DNA of 29,717 nucleotides, taken from assembly GCA_004558205.1 (NCBI GenBank), contig SFDM01000039.1:1-29717 (forward strand), read 5' to 3'. Of the stretch, positions 7,717 through 15,397 are shown one piece after another (position 1 is the first letter of the stretch; each line of letters starts with the position of its first letter). Source of the stretch: Pyramidobacter piscolens. GTDB taxonomy: Bacteria; Synergistota; Synergistia; Synergistales; Dethiosulfovibrionaceae. Below the pieces are notes generated by a model, which saw only the letters and a list, made by a program, of their open reading frames with translations, made no database searches and was not told the DNA's origin. A program made the translations under genes and the position numbers.

Positions 7717-8844
7717 TTATTTGATATAAATGAAGCCGTCCATGATACGGCGGGCGGTGCGGATGACGCCGCCGGAAAGGATCTTTTCGCCGTCGAACTT
7801 CACGATCACGTCGGTGACGCCGCTGGCGTGGCCGAGGCGGACGACGCTCTCGCCGCCCTGGCGGCGCCCTTTGCGGCACGCCTCCCAGGCGATGGTCCCC
7901 TCGATGGAGGCGCAGGCCCCGGTGCAGATGGCTCCCGTCATGGGATAGGCCTTGTGCATTGCGCCCACGGAGACTGCGCGGACGCAGATATCCATCTGGC
8001 CGGCGGCGACGGCTTCGCCGTCCATGTCCGTATAATCCTGAGGCTCGGATACGAGAGAGACCTTGGGCGCGGAGGTCGACTTGGTGCGGGCGTCTTCGGC
8101 GCGCTCCACGAAGCCCATCATCTCGGCGCCGATGCAGCGGATACGCTCGATATGCTCCATCACGTCCTTGTCGTCGTTCAGCTCCACAAGCTCGCTGCCT
8201 TTGATCCCGAGGTCCTTTGCGCGGATGAAGACCGTGGGGTTGGAGCAGTCGAGCAGCGTCACCTCAATGGGGCCGTAGCCGGGGACGTCGATCCTGTCGA
8301 TCTTGCGGCCCGTGGGAAACAGCTTGCCTGTCTTGGCGCCGGCCGGGTCGAGGAACTGCATGTTTATCGGCGAGCCGGTCCCGGGAACGCCCTTGATGGC
8401 CGTGTCGCCATAAACTTTGGCTTTGCCGTCCTCAACCTCCACATACTCCTCGATCACTTTCTTCGTGTTGGTGTTGTACACGCGCACCACCGTAACGGGT
8501 TCCCTGGCTTCCACCAAGCCTTCGTCGATCGCAAAGGGACCCACGGCGGAGGAAATATTTCCGCAGTTTACCGAACCGTCGACGTTGGGAATCTTGATGT
8601 CCACCTGACGGAAGGTGTAGTCCACGTCGATGCCGGGGCGCCGGGACGGTGCGATCACGGCGATCTTGCTGGTGGACGAGACCGTTCCCCCCATACCGTC
8701 GATCTGCTTCACGTCGGGTGTCCCCATGACCTTCAAAAAAATTTCCGGCCATTGGCTCTGCGCGGGCAGGTCTTTCTCATGGAATATAACGGCCTTGCTG
8801 GTGCCTCCGCGCATGTACACGCAGGGAAACTTTCTCATTTTCAT
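7717..8844 (-). CDS. PrpF-family isomerase (2-methylaconitate / 4-oxalomesaconate type)
   Basis: This is a 375-residue protein of the PrpF fold (two diaminopimelate-epimerase-like domains), which moves a double bond in aconitate-like acids. Motifs seen are MRGGTSKAVIFHEKDLP at the N-terminus, GMGGTVSSTSKIAVIAPS, DGSVNCGNISSAVGPFAI with the conserved Cys-Gly-Asn, and the C-terminal HASGVTDVIV. The length is normal. Known relatives are PrpF (2-methylaconitate cis-trans isomerase), GalD (4-oxalomesaconate tautomerase) and the uncharacterised YbhH. It lies between a CitMHS carrier (upstream, 103 bp) and an aconitase-family hydratase (downstream), which supports an isomerisation step in a carboxylate pathway. 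Propionate-cycle genes prpB/C are not present, so a methylcitrate role is not supported by context. Confidence 0.88.
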   Translation of the reverse strand: MKMRKFPCVYMRGGTSKAVIFHEKDLPAQSQWPEIFLKVMGTPDVKQIDGMGGTVSSTSKIAVIAPSRRPGIDVDYTFRQVDIKIPNVDGSVNCGNISSAVGPFAIDEGLVEAREPVTVVRVYNTNTKKVIEEYVEVEDGKAKVYGDTAIKGVPGTGSPINMQFLDPAGAKTGKLFPTGRKIDRIDVPGYGPIEVTLLDCSNPTVFIRAKDLGIKGSELVELNDDKDVMEHIERIRCIGAEMMGFVERAEDARTKSTSAPKVSLVSEPQDYTDMDGEAVAAGQMDICVRAVSVGAMHKAYPMTGAICTGACASIEGTIAWEACRKGRRQGGESVVRLGHASGVTDVIVKFDGEKILSGGVIRTARRIMDGFIYIK

Positions 8845-8902
8845 TTTCTATTCCGCCTTTCAAATCAAAGAATTTGTGCGCTGAGTTCAAAGTATGTAAA
8901 GA

Positions 8903-8929
8903 GCCGACAGGGAACTCCGGCCTGCCGAC
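8903..8929 (-). other. Hairpin between the CitMHS and PrpF-type genes
   Basis: On the minus strand GTCGGCAGG pairs with CCTGTCGGC (two G-U pairs) around a 9-base loop, 18 bases after the CitMHS stop. It is followed by TCTTTACAT, a weak T-tract. It may lower read-through or protect the upstream transcript end. Confidence 0.4.
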
Positions 8930-8947
8930 TCGTAAGACATCAAAAAC

Positions 8948-10243
8948 TTAGAAAGGAACGACGCCGAGCAGCGTGCTGGCGATGAGAGTGACAATGCTCA
9001 GGGGCCAAACGAACTTCAGGCTGTATTTGATATGATCTCCGATGGAGACGTCGGCCAGGCCAAGCCCCACGTAAACCGCGGCGACCGAGGGGCTGACCGG
9101 AGTCCCGAAAGTAGCCGTCAGCAAAAACGTGGCGGCCACGGCGTCGGCCTTCACGCCGAAGGGCGCCACCACGCCGATGATGATGGGCAGCATGGCGTAA
9201 TAGAACGCGTCGGTTCCGAGGATCATCATCAAAGGCACCGAGAAGAGCGCCAGGAACCAGTGCATGTGAGGCGCCACTGACGAAGGCAGTGCGTTGACGA
9301 TCGCCGTTGCCATTTCTTTCACCATGCCCGACTTGGAGATGACGCCCATAAACACGCCTACCGAGAAGAGCGTCAGCGTCATGACGATGGCGTTGGCGCC
9401 GAGGCTCTTGACCTTGGAGTTCTGGATCTTGCCCGAAGGGAAGTTCACCACCAAGGCGATGGCATAGGCGATCATGAAGATTGAATACAGGGGCAGGGGA
9501 ATGTTCAGAAACAGGCAGGCCAGCATGACCAGCGTAAGAGCCAGGTTGAAAAAGTACTTCTCGCCGTGCCGTTTTTCCACGGCAGCCTCGGAAACCTTGG
9601 CCGTTTCCGCAGCTTCGGGACGCAGCCCGTGCCGCTTTTCGGCGAGGTTCACAAAAAAAGCGTTCACAAAGGCCAACGCCGCGATGACTGCCAGGCCAGG
9701 AACGATAAAGCTGTAAAGCTGCGCTACCTCAACGTGCGACACCGTAGCCGCGCGCATGGTGGGGCCGCCCCAGGGCAGAAGGTTGTTGAGCGCGTAGGGG
9801 ACGCACATCAAGCACAAGAGCGCTTCGCTGCGGTAGCCGAGACGTTTGAAGATGGGGATGAACGCGGGCACCACGATGAGGAACGTGGTCGCCCCGGAGC
9901 CGTCGAGATGGGCGATGAAGGTGACCAGCAGCACGGAGATGAAGATCATCCCATGTTTGTTCCCGCCTTTTTGGGTCAGGTAGTTGATGATGGGGTCAAA
10001 CAACCCCGCTTCGTCCATGAGCGTGAAATAGGAAATGGAGAACACGAACAGAACCGCCGTGTTCAGCATCGATCCCATACCGCTTTTGATAAAACCGCCG
10101 ATTTCCGTCACCCCGAATCCGGCGGCGCCCGCAGCGATAAGCGGCAAGACGATGAAGGCTACGGAGGGCGTCACCCATCCTTTGATCAACACTATCATCA
10201 GCACGACCATCAACACAAAACCGACAAGCGCAAGAGTACTCAT
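8948..10243 (-). CDS. CitMHS-family citrate/tricarboxylate carrier
   Basis: This is an inner-membrane secondary carrier of the CitMHS family, known to import metal-citrate complexes with protons. The 431-residue protein has about 11-12 hydrophobic segments. Family landmarks are MLNTAVLFVFSISYFTLMDEAGLFDP, HLDGSGATTFLIVVPAF, NNLLPWGGPTMRAA and the C-terminal LTATFGTPVSPSVAAVYVG, all seen as separate short blocks. The frame extends to a TTG at 10252, but the ATG at 10243 is preferred since it sits about 9 bases after GGGGG. It is the first gene of the carrier, isomerase, hydratase cluster and is divergent from the LysR regulator. Citrate, aconitate or a related acid are all possible substrates. 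Confidence 0.88.
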   Translation of the reverse strand: MSTLALVGFVLMVVLMIVLIKGWVTPSVAFIVLPLIAAGAAGFGVTEIGGFIKSGMGSMLNTAVLFVFSISYFTLMDEAGLFDPIINYLTQKGGNKHGMIFISVLLVTFIAHLDGSGATTFLIVVPAFIPIFKRLGYRSEALLCLMCVPYALNNLLPWGGPTMRAATVSHVEVAQLYSFIVPGLAVIAALAFVNAFFVNLAEKRHGLRPEAAETAKVSEAAVEKRHGEKYFFNLALTLVMLACLFLNIPLPLYSIFMIAYAIALVVNFPSGKIQNSKVKSLGANAIVMTLTLFSVGVFMGVISKSGMVKEMATAIVNALPSSVAPHMHWFLALFSVPLMMILGTDAFYYAMLPIIIGVVAPFGVKADAVAATFLLTATFGTPVSPSVAAVYVGLGLADVSIGDHIKYSLKFVWPLSIVTLIASTLLGVVPF

Positions 10244-10371
10244 AAAAATCAACCCCCTGTTAAGATAGATAGATTTTTTGACGCCAACTCTATATTAAAA
10301 AGTTTCTTACTGCTGCGCTCATTCTAACAGGGGTAATTAATTCCGTAAAATACTAAAAATAGATCATAAAG

Positions 10372-10386
10372 ATTCTTTTAAAGAAT
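10372..10386. promoter_or_regulatory. LysR-type operator (ATTC-N7-GAAT)
   Basis: ATTCTTTTAAAGAAT is a perfect 7-1-7 dyad that fits the LysR box T-N11-A (compare ATAC-N7-GTAT). It lies in the 296-bp gap between the divergent carrier and LysR genes. A related but shorter dyad, TTCTTTTTTGAA, lies at 10441-10452. Binding by the adjacent LysR protein is inferred. Confidence 0.6.
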
Positions 10387-10471
10387 GGTTAATGTCTTTG
10401 TCTTTGAGAGAAAAGGACCTTGATCCTTAAAAAAACTGCATTCTTTTTTGAAGGCGTGATGTTTTTCGCTG

Positions 10472-10500
10472 TTGTCACGGGTCAAATACAATAGTAAAAT
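10472..10500 (+). promoter_or_regulatory. Predicted promoter of the LysR gene
   Basis: TTGTCA (10472-10477) and TAAAAT (10495-10500) are separated by 17 bases, a good sigma-70 arrangement 40 bases before the LysR ATG. The dyad at 10441-10452 lies just upstream of the -35 element. Confidence 0.55.
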
Positions 10501-10539
10501 TAGGTTGATTGTCAGATTGAATGACTAGGAGCGGTTCCC

Positions 10540-11406
10540 ATGGATGAAAAAGACCTTGAAGTCTTAAGAAAACTCGTCGAGACCCCCAACATCACCAAGG
10601 CGGCGCAGGAGCTTTTTACGACGCAGCCCAGCCTGACCAAGCGCGTTCAAAAGATCGAGAACGAGCTTGGCTGCCGCCTCTTCGTCCGCTCGAAAAAGGG
10701 CCTCTATCCCCTGCCGGCAGTTGAACAGATCATGCCCAAAATAGAGAATGCGGTGAAGGCCTTTTCCGAGATCCGGGACGAGGCGGCGCTGTTTTCCGGC
10801 AGGATCGCGGGAACCTTGAAAGCCGGCGTCTCCATCAACTTTGCCCACTACGAGCTGCCGGCGCTTTTAAAACGCTACATTCAAAAGTACCCCTTTGTAC
10901 GCGTCTCCCTGTGGGCGAATCAGAGCTCCGTGATCTACCAGCGGTTTCAAAAAGGGGAATATTCCGTTGCCATCCTGCGCGGCGAGTACCCATGGGAAGA
11001 GGGGGACGTGGTCCTCTCGCGCGAGCCCCTGTGCCTCGTGCGGAACTTTGAGACCGCCCAGCAGCCCCTTGACGCGCTTCCCTACATTGCCCGCAAAAGC
11101 GACGCCCAGCTTGAAGAACAGCTCGCCCGCTGGCGCGCTGAGCAGGGCCTGCTGCCCATGAACACGCAGAGCCTTTTGAGCGTCAACGACATCGCGACCT
11201 GCATCGCTCTCGTCAGGCACGGCATCGGGTGGGCGCTGCTGCCTCAAATTTGCCTTCAGGATTTCAAGGGCGTCGTGGAACCTCTCAGGTTTAAAGACGG
11301 CGCGCGGCTGACCCGGACCACCCATCTGCTGTATCGGGAAGCCTCTGCCAAATTGCCCCAGGTTCAGGCCTTTATCGAGGAAACCATACAGGCCAGCCGC
11401 TGCTGA
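10540..11406 (+). CDS. LysR-family transcriptional regulator
   Basis: This 288-residue protein has the standard LysR layout. The N-terminal winged HTH (residues about 1-60) contains NITKAAQELFTTQPSLTKRVQKIE in the recognition region and LGCRLFVRSKKG in the wing. A linker helix and a periplasmic-binding-like effector domain (about 90-285) follow. The ATG at 10540 follows AGGAGCGG. It is divergent from the CitMHS/PrpF/aconitase cluster, with a LysR box between, so it most likely activates that cluster in response to the imported acid or a product of it. The effector cannot be read from the sequence. Confidence 0.92.
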   Translation: MDEKDLEVLRKLVETPNITKAAQELFTTQPSLTKRVQKIENELGCRLFVRSKKGLYPLPAVEQIMPKIENAVKAFSEIRDEAALFSGRIAGTLKAGVSINFAHYELPALLKRYIQKYPFVRVSLWANQSSVIYQRFQKGEYSVAILRGEYPWEEGDVVLSREPLCLVRNFETAQQPLDALPYIARKSDAQLEEQLARWRAEQGLLPMNTQSLLSVNDIATCIALVRHGIGWALLPQICLQDFKGVVEPLRFKDGARLTRTTHLLYREASAKLPQVQAFIEETIQASRC

Positions 11407-11471
11407 AAATCATATGAAGCTCTGTCCATGAATCAAAAAAATCACCGTCAACTTTGTTCCTGCAAAAGGAA

Positions 11472-11513
11472 AAGGCAGGGAAGCGATGAAAGTTTCCATC
11501 GCTTCCCTGCCTT
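11472..11513 (-). terminator. Intrinsic terminator of the chrA pair (possibly bidirectional)
   Basis: A perfect 17-bp stem (AAGGCAGGGAAGCGATG with its complement) encloses an 8-base loop. On the minus strand it is followed by TTTTCCTTTT, so it best serves the ChrA genes. On the plus strand, after the LysR gene, it is followed by AAAAAAA, so it would work poorly there. Confidence 0.75.
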
Positions 11514-11573
11514 AAAAAAACTTACAGGGACAGGACTTGTCTTTATTTTAGCCGGATTGCCCCGGCTGTTTTT

Positions 11574-12140
11574 TTATGAAGCGGCCAGAGAGGTCATGCC
11601 CAGAGCGTAAAGAATGGTGGTCAGCAGGGCGACGCCGATCAGGAGGATCTGGGGGTATTTTCTCAGGCAGGGCACGGTGAAGTAGAGCAGGGCGCTCAGG
11701 CCGGCGAAGGCCCAGAGTTCCCGGCGGTGGATCACCGGAAGGGCGACCGTCCAAAGCGCGACCGCCAGCAGCCCCACCACTACGGGGCGCATGGCCATGC
11801 GGATGCGGTCCACCCAAAGGCGGGCGCTGCCCGAAGCGTTTTTGAAGATCCATGCAAGTGCCATAATTACCAGAAGTGGCGCGATAACTACAGCCGATGT
11901 CGCGACAATGGAGCCCATGATGCCGCTGAAACGGTAGCCCAGCAGCGTGGCGGAGTTCAGGATGATGGGGCCCGGCGTCATCTGCGCCAGGGCGACGGTC
12001 TCGCTGAAGACGCCGGCCGTCAGCCAGCCGCGCTCCGTCACGAAGACCTGATAGAGGAAGGGCAGCGACGCCAGGCCGCCGCCAAAGGTTAGAAGGCTGA
12101 CTTTCGCGAAGGTCAGCGCCAGCAGAATATAGGCCATCAT
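11574..12140 (-). CDS. Chromate transporter family half-size protein (ChrA, second)
   Basis: This is a 188-residue membrane protein of the ChrA (CHR) family, short-chain type with a single CHR domain. It shows LLTFGGGLASLPFLYQVFV, the RGWLT segment and ALAQMTPGPIILNSATLLGY, all hallmarks of the domain, plus about six hydrophobic segments. Its start overlaps the stop of the upstream ChrA gene by 4 bases (ATGA), so the two are translationally coupled. Short ChrA proteins usually come in such pairs and are thought to work as a heterodimer. Chromate export is the known role for some members. Chromate or another anion could be the natural substrate here. Confidence 0.88.
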   Translation of the reverse strand: MMAYILLALTFAKVSLLTFGGGLASLPFLYQVFVTERGWLTAGVFSETVALAQMTPGPIILNSATLLGYRFSGIMGSIVATSAVVIAPLLVIMALAWIFKNASGSARLWVDRIRMAMRPVVVGLLAVALWTVALPVIHRRELWAFAGLSALLYFTVPCLRKYPQILLIGVALLTTILYALGMTSLAAS

Positions 12141-12709
12141 GCTTTTGTACCTCTCTTTTCAAAGATCAGGTTGACGACGACGCCCACAGCGGTTCCGACG
12201 ATCAATCCCCATACGGGGGAGATGTGGAGGAAAAGAAGCGCCATTGCCACAACTGCACAGAGAACGATATCTTTGACGGCGCAGAAGGCGTTTTTCTTCG
12301 CCAGGTTCCATACGATGGCCCCCAGCACCACCACCAGCCCCGCCGTGGCTCCGCTGAAAAAGGCCGAAATGTAGCCAGAACCCATGTGAGCCAGAAGCCA
12401 TCCCGACAGGACCAGAATCGCTAAAAAGGGCGGCAGCGCCATGCCGAAGACGGCCGCAATGGCGCCAATTGGTCCGTGCAGCGCCAATCCAACTTGATAG
12501 GACATGCTGACTCCCATGGCTCCTGGTCCCGCCAGAGAGAGCGCAAGCATATCAGTAATCTCGTCTTCCGGAATGAGCTTCGTTCTTTGAGCGGCCTGCT
12601 GAATAAGGCCGATTAACACGGGACCGCCTCCGAGCGTGAAAGCGCTGATCTTGAAGATCATCATGAAGATTGAAAAGACGCTTGGTCTTTTTATCAATTG
12701 CTTTTCCAC
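12137..12709 (-). CDS. Chromate transporter family half-size protein (ChrA, first)
   Basis: This is a 190-residue single-domain ChrA protein and the partner of the downstream gene. Visible family features are FTLGGGPVLIGLIQQ, the LSLAGPGAMGVSMSYQVG stretch (equivalent to the MTPGPI region) and PPFLAILVLSGWLL. It starts with GTG at 12709, 8 bases after AGAGG. The two proteins differ clearly in sequence, as expected for halves with opposite membrane orientation; that orientation is known of the family, not shown here. A predicted promoter lies about 70-100 bp upstream. Confidence 0.87.
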   Translation of the reverse strand: MEKQLIKRPSVFSIFMMIFKISAFTLGGGPVLIGLIQQAAQRTKLIPEDEITDMLALSLAGPGAMGVSMSYQVGLALHGPIGAIAAVFGMALPPFLAILVLSGWLLAHMGSGYISAFFSGATAGLVVVLGAIVWNLAKKNAFCAVKDIVLCAVVAMALLFLHISPVWGLIVGTAVGVVVNLIFEKRGTKA

Positions 12710-12777
12710 TTAAGAAACCTCTTTTCTCAATATTGAAGGGAATAATAGAGCGCATCGCGTCGTGTGAACGCCCTTGA

Positions 12778-12806
12778 AAGGTAACAAAGCTTGAGCTGTC
12801 TGTCAA
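12778..12806 (-). promoter_or_regulatory. Predicted promoter of the chrA pair
   Basis: On the minus strand a perfect TTGACA (12801-12806) is followed after 17 bases by TACCTT (12778-12783), a moderate -10. It lies in the 245-bp gap between the divergent ChrA and GntR genes. Confidence 0.4.
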
Positions 12807-12886
12807 CTGTCAGTTTAGGGGGATGTGGCAATTGGCAGGAGGCGTATTTAGTCAAACCTTTGTGCTGAGATTTATTCCTTGAGAGG

Positions 12887-12916
12887 TTGATCAATTGGCC
12901 GGTTGAGTGCTATTAT
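12887..12916 (+). promoter_or_regulatory. Predicted promoter and self-operator of the GntR gene
   Basis: TTGATC (12887-12892) and TATTAT (12911-12916) are 18 bases apart. In the spacer, TTGGCCGGTTGA (12895-12906) matches the palindrome TTGACCGGTCAA of the DASS/Grd-like operon promoter at 9 of 12 positions. A repressor bound here would block RNA polymerase, so autoregulation is likely. Confidence 0.5.
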
Positions 12917-12954
12917 TAAAACAACAAGGAAACAGGTTGGGAAGGAGGAAAAGA

Positions 12955-13731
12955 ATGCAAATAGATATGAACAGTCCGGTTCCTCTTTATTATCAACTGA
13001 GGGAACAGATACGAAGTAATATCATTAACGGTACCTGGAAATATGGCGACGAATTGCCGTCGGAGAATAAGCTCTGTCAACAGTTGGGCCTAAGCCGCGC
13101 TACGGTAAAGCAGGCTTTTGACGGTTTGGTGAACGATGGTTTTATCGTGAGGCGGCAGGGACGGGGAACTTTTGTAAATTATCAAAAGATGTCTTATGAT
13201 ATCTTAAAGGAACCAAATTTCTACGCGAAGAAAGATCAGGAGGGCTCTAAACAATGGGCGCTTGTCCTGGAGTCGCAGTATGTGAAGTGCAGCAAGCTGA
13301 TTGCTGATAAGCTTCACATTAAAGAAAACGACTCGGTCTGCTATTTTAAAAGAGTCCGCTACATTGACAAAATTCCCATGATCATCCAGACGGTCTACAT
13401 CCGAGCCGAGTACACCGAGGGCATCTTTGAGCAGAACTTCGCCTCTCTGTCCTTTCACCGGTACATTGAAGAGCATAACAACATAAAGCTCAATTTTTTC
13501 CAGGTGGGCATCGACGCCGTTATCCTGAACGATTATGAACTGGAGCTTTTCTGCGTCAAAAAAAGCAGAGCGGGTTTTCTTTTCAATACCGTCTACTACA
13601 ATGAAGATACGCCTATTGTGTGCAACGAGAGGCTCTTTAGAGGCGACTGCGTCAGCCTTGCTCTGGATTTCCACACCGATAAATCGGGCCGGGAAGTTCA
13701 GCAGACGCTCAACATTCAGCATAATCTCTAA
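12955..13731 (+). CDS. GntR-family regulator with UTRA domain (HutC/FarR type)
   Basis: This is a 258-residue transcription factor. The N-terminal GntR winged HTH (about 1-72) reads PLYYQLREQIRSNIINGTWKYGDELPSE in pieces, then LGLSRATVKQAFDGLVNDGF and RRQGRGTFV. A UTRA effector domain (about 90-240) follows, with VCYFKRVRYIDKIPMIIQTVYI and the closing NTVYYNEDTPIVCNERLFRGD. The frame could begin at a GTG at 12907, but the ATG at 12955 is chosen: it follows GGAGG by 6 bases and starts the domain normally. It converges on the minus-strand DASS/GrdE/GrdB operon. Shared palindromes in both promoters make it the likely local repressor, with an unknown small-molecule inducer. Confidence 0.9.
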   Translation: MQIDMNSPVPLYYQLREQIRSNIINGTWKYGDELPSENKLCQQLGLSRATVKQAFDGLVNDGFIVRRQGRGTFVNYQKMSYDILKEPNFYAKKDQEGSKQWALVLESQYVKCSKLIADKLHIKENDSVCYFKRVRYIDKIPMIIQTVYIRAEYTEGIFEQNFASLSFHRYIEEHNNIKLNFFQVGIDAVILNDYELELFCVKKSRAGFLFNTVYYNEDTPIVCNERLFRGDCVSLALDFHTDKSGREVQQTLNIQHNL

Positions 13732-13780
13732 AATACAGGACGGGCGGGAAGCTTAAAAACTTCCCGCCCGTCCTGTATTT
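13731..13780 (+). terminator. Terminator of the GntR gene
   Basis: A perfect 21-bp stem begins within the stop codon: AAATACAGGACGGGCGGGAA pairs with its complement around an 8-base CTTAAAAA loop. The stem closes with ATTT and TTG, so the T-tract is short but the stem is very strong. Confidence 0.75.
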
Positions 13781-13833
13781 TGCGGTGTTTTCTTGAGTTT
13801 TACTGATTTGTAATTAAAATATTGAAAGATCTC

Positions 13834-13940
13834 TGAGGGGACGACGTGAGGGAGTTCCGCGGACTAGCTGCGCAGGACCGCGAAACGGTTCGAATATGTC
13901 CGACCGTCGTGGGACTTCATCGTGGCGGTTTCGGACATTG
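13834..13940 (+). repeat. Family B palindromic repeat, copy B3
   Basis: It begins CTGAGGGGACGACGTGAGGGAG, shown here as the shared start TGAGGGGACG, and contains AGCTGCGCAGGACCGC and CGAATATGTCCGA as in B2. It ends TTTCGGACATTG. The outer pairing is degraded compared with B1 and B5. It sits between the convergent GntR gene and the last gene of the selenoprotein operon. Confidence 0.65.
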
Positions 13941-13959
13941 TCGTAGGTGATAATAAGTA

Positions 13960-15369
13960 TTACACGGTGAAGAAAGGCCAGAAATTCATGCACAGCCAGC
14001 CCGTGGCGATAGTCAGCGCAAAGCAGATGACCACCAGGGCAAGGCCCTGTCTGAACATGTAAGAAGGCGCCACGCCGTTGGAAACGGGAAGGGCCCGAGT
14101 GGCAGTAGGAAGCAGGAAAGCGCAATTGCCGCCAACGGAGGCGAGATAGATATAGCCCATGGGATTGACATTTAAAGCCTTGCAGACGCTGATAACCAGA
14201 GGTACGGCGATGGAACAGGCCGCGTTGTTGCTGGAGACGTTGGACAGAATGGTTCCCAGCAGTACGAACACCACCATGAGCATGAACCCCGAGTCGACGC
14301 CTGAGTTGTTGACAATTTCGGCGACCATGGCGGAAGCGCCGGAACGGGTGATGCAGACGCCCAGGGCGAGGCCGCCGGCCAGGGTGTAATAAAGTCCCCA
14401 GGACAGGCGAGGCTGGGCGTATTTCCAGGTCAGGAGCCGGCCGTTGATCGACCCGGGCAGCACAAATGCGAAGAGTCCAAACAGAATAAATACATAGGAA
14501 GAGGTCAGGGCCGGGACGAGATCCTTATAGAAGGATCTCGTGAAGGCAAGGATCACAGGAACGACGAACAGGATGGCGCTCAAAACCTCATCCCGGCTCA
14601 TCCTGCCGAGTTTTTTGTGCTCGGCTGCGTAGAATTCATGGGCGCCGGGCAGCGATTCTGACTCAGACTTCATCTTGATCATGTAGAAGTAGCAGCCCAG
14701 GGTCAGTGTAATCAAGATGGGCATCATGCGCCACACCCAGTCAATGTACATGTACTCCACGCCTGAGATCTCCTGGATGTATCCAATGGAGACCAGGTTC
14801 ATGCCGCCTCCCAGAGGCGAACCGAAGCCGCCCAGGCCAGCGCCCCAGGCGATGGCGAGCAGGATGTTGGCGGCGCAGAGGCTTTTGGAGGGATCGCCTT
14901 TGCCCACGTTGACCAGCATGGCCATGGCGATAGGCGTCAGCGTCGCTCCGACGACCACGTTGGGGAGGAAGACGCTCATAACGGTGGAGCCGATGAACCA
15001 CACGGCGAGCTGGGATTTCATGCTGGGGCCGATGGCGGAAAGCACGCTCAGGGCGATTCGTTTGTTCAGATTCGTGGCATCCCAGGAGACGGTGATGATA
15101 TTCGCGCCTAAAAGGAGCATGACCAGGTCGGACGCGTACTGCGGGATGATCTGCTTCAGGGGTACGAAGGCAAAAACGGCATTGACCGCCACGGGCAGCA
15201 GGGCGGTGACGGCCACGTCTACGGGAGTGCAGATCCACCACGCTGACATCCAGAGGAAAAGACCGATGGCGCCCTTTACGGCCCAAGGCACAGCGGGTTC
15301 AGGAATCAGAAGCAGCGATAATCCAAAGAGGACGGGGCCTGATAAAATTTTAACAAGCTGCTTAAACAT
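13960..15369 (-). CDS. DASS-family anion/carboxylate symporter (operon 3' end)
   Basis: This is a 469-residue inner-membrane carrier of the divalent-anion:Na+ symporter (DASS, SLC13-like) family. It has about 11 hydrophobic segments and family landmarks. These are KGAIGLFLWMSAWWICTPVDVAVTALLPV near the N-terminus (seen in pieces), GFGSPLGGGMNLVSIGYI as the first substrate loop, and LSNVSSNNAACSIAVPLV as the second, with SNN in place of the more usual SNT. The ATG is preceded by AGGAGG. It starts 28 bp after the GrdB-like gene and is clearly in the same operon. It probably imports the substrate of the reductase module. Members carry di- and tricarboxylates, sulfate and related anions; which applies here is unknown. 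Confidence 0.9.
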   Translation of the reverse strand: MFKQLVKILSGPVLFGLSLLLIPEPAVPWAVKGAIGLFLWMSAWWICTPVDVAVTALLPVAVNAVFAFVPLKQIIPQYASDLVMLLLGANIITVSWDATNLNKRIALSVLSAIGPSMKSQLAVWFIGSTVMSVFLPNVVVGATLTPIAMAMLVNVGKGDPSKSLCAANILLAIAWGAGLGGFGSPLGGGMNLVSIGYIQEISGVEYMYIDWVWRMMPILITLTLGCYFYMIKMKSESESLPGAHEFYAAEHKKLGRMSRDEVLSAILFVVPVILAFTRSFYKDLVPALTSSYVFILFGLFAFVLPGSINGRLLTWKYAQPRLSWGLYYTLAGGLALGVCITRSGASAMVAEIVNNSGVDSGFMLMVVFVLLGTILSNVSSNNAACSIAVPLVISVCKALNVNPMGYIYLASVGGNCAFLLPTATRALPVSNGVAPSYMFRQGLALVVICFALTIATGWLCMNFWPFFTV

Positions 15370-15397
15370 GCGTAAAACCTCCTCTAAAATAATAAAA

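Noticed and set aside
7717..8844. Methylcitrate (propionate) pathway gene prpF
   Set aside because: The family is right, but prpB, prpC and prpD/acnD are not nearby and the hydratase is YbhJ-like, so the specific gene name is not supported.
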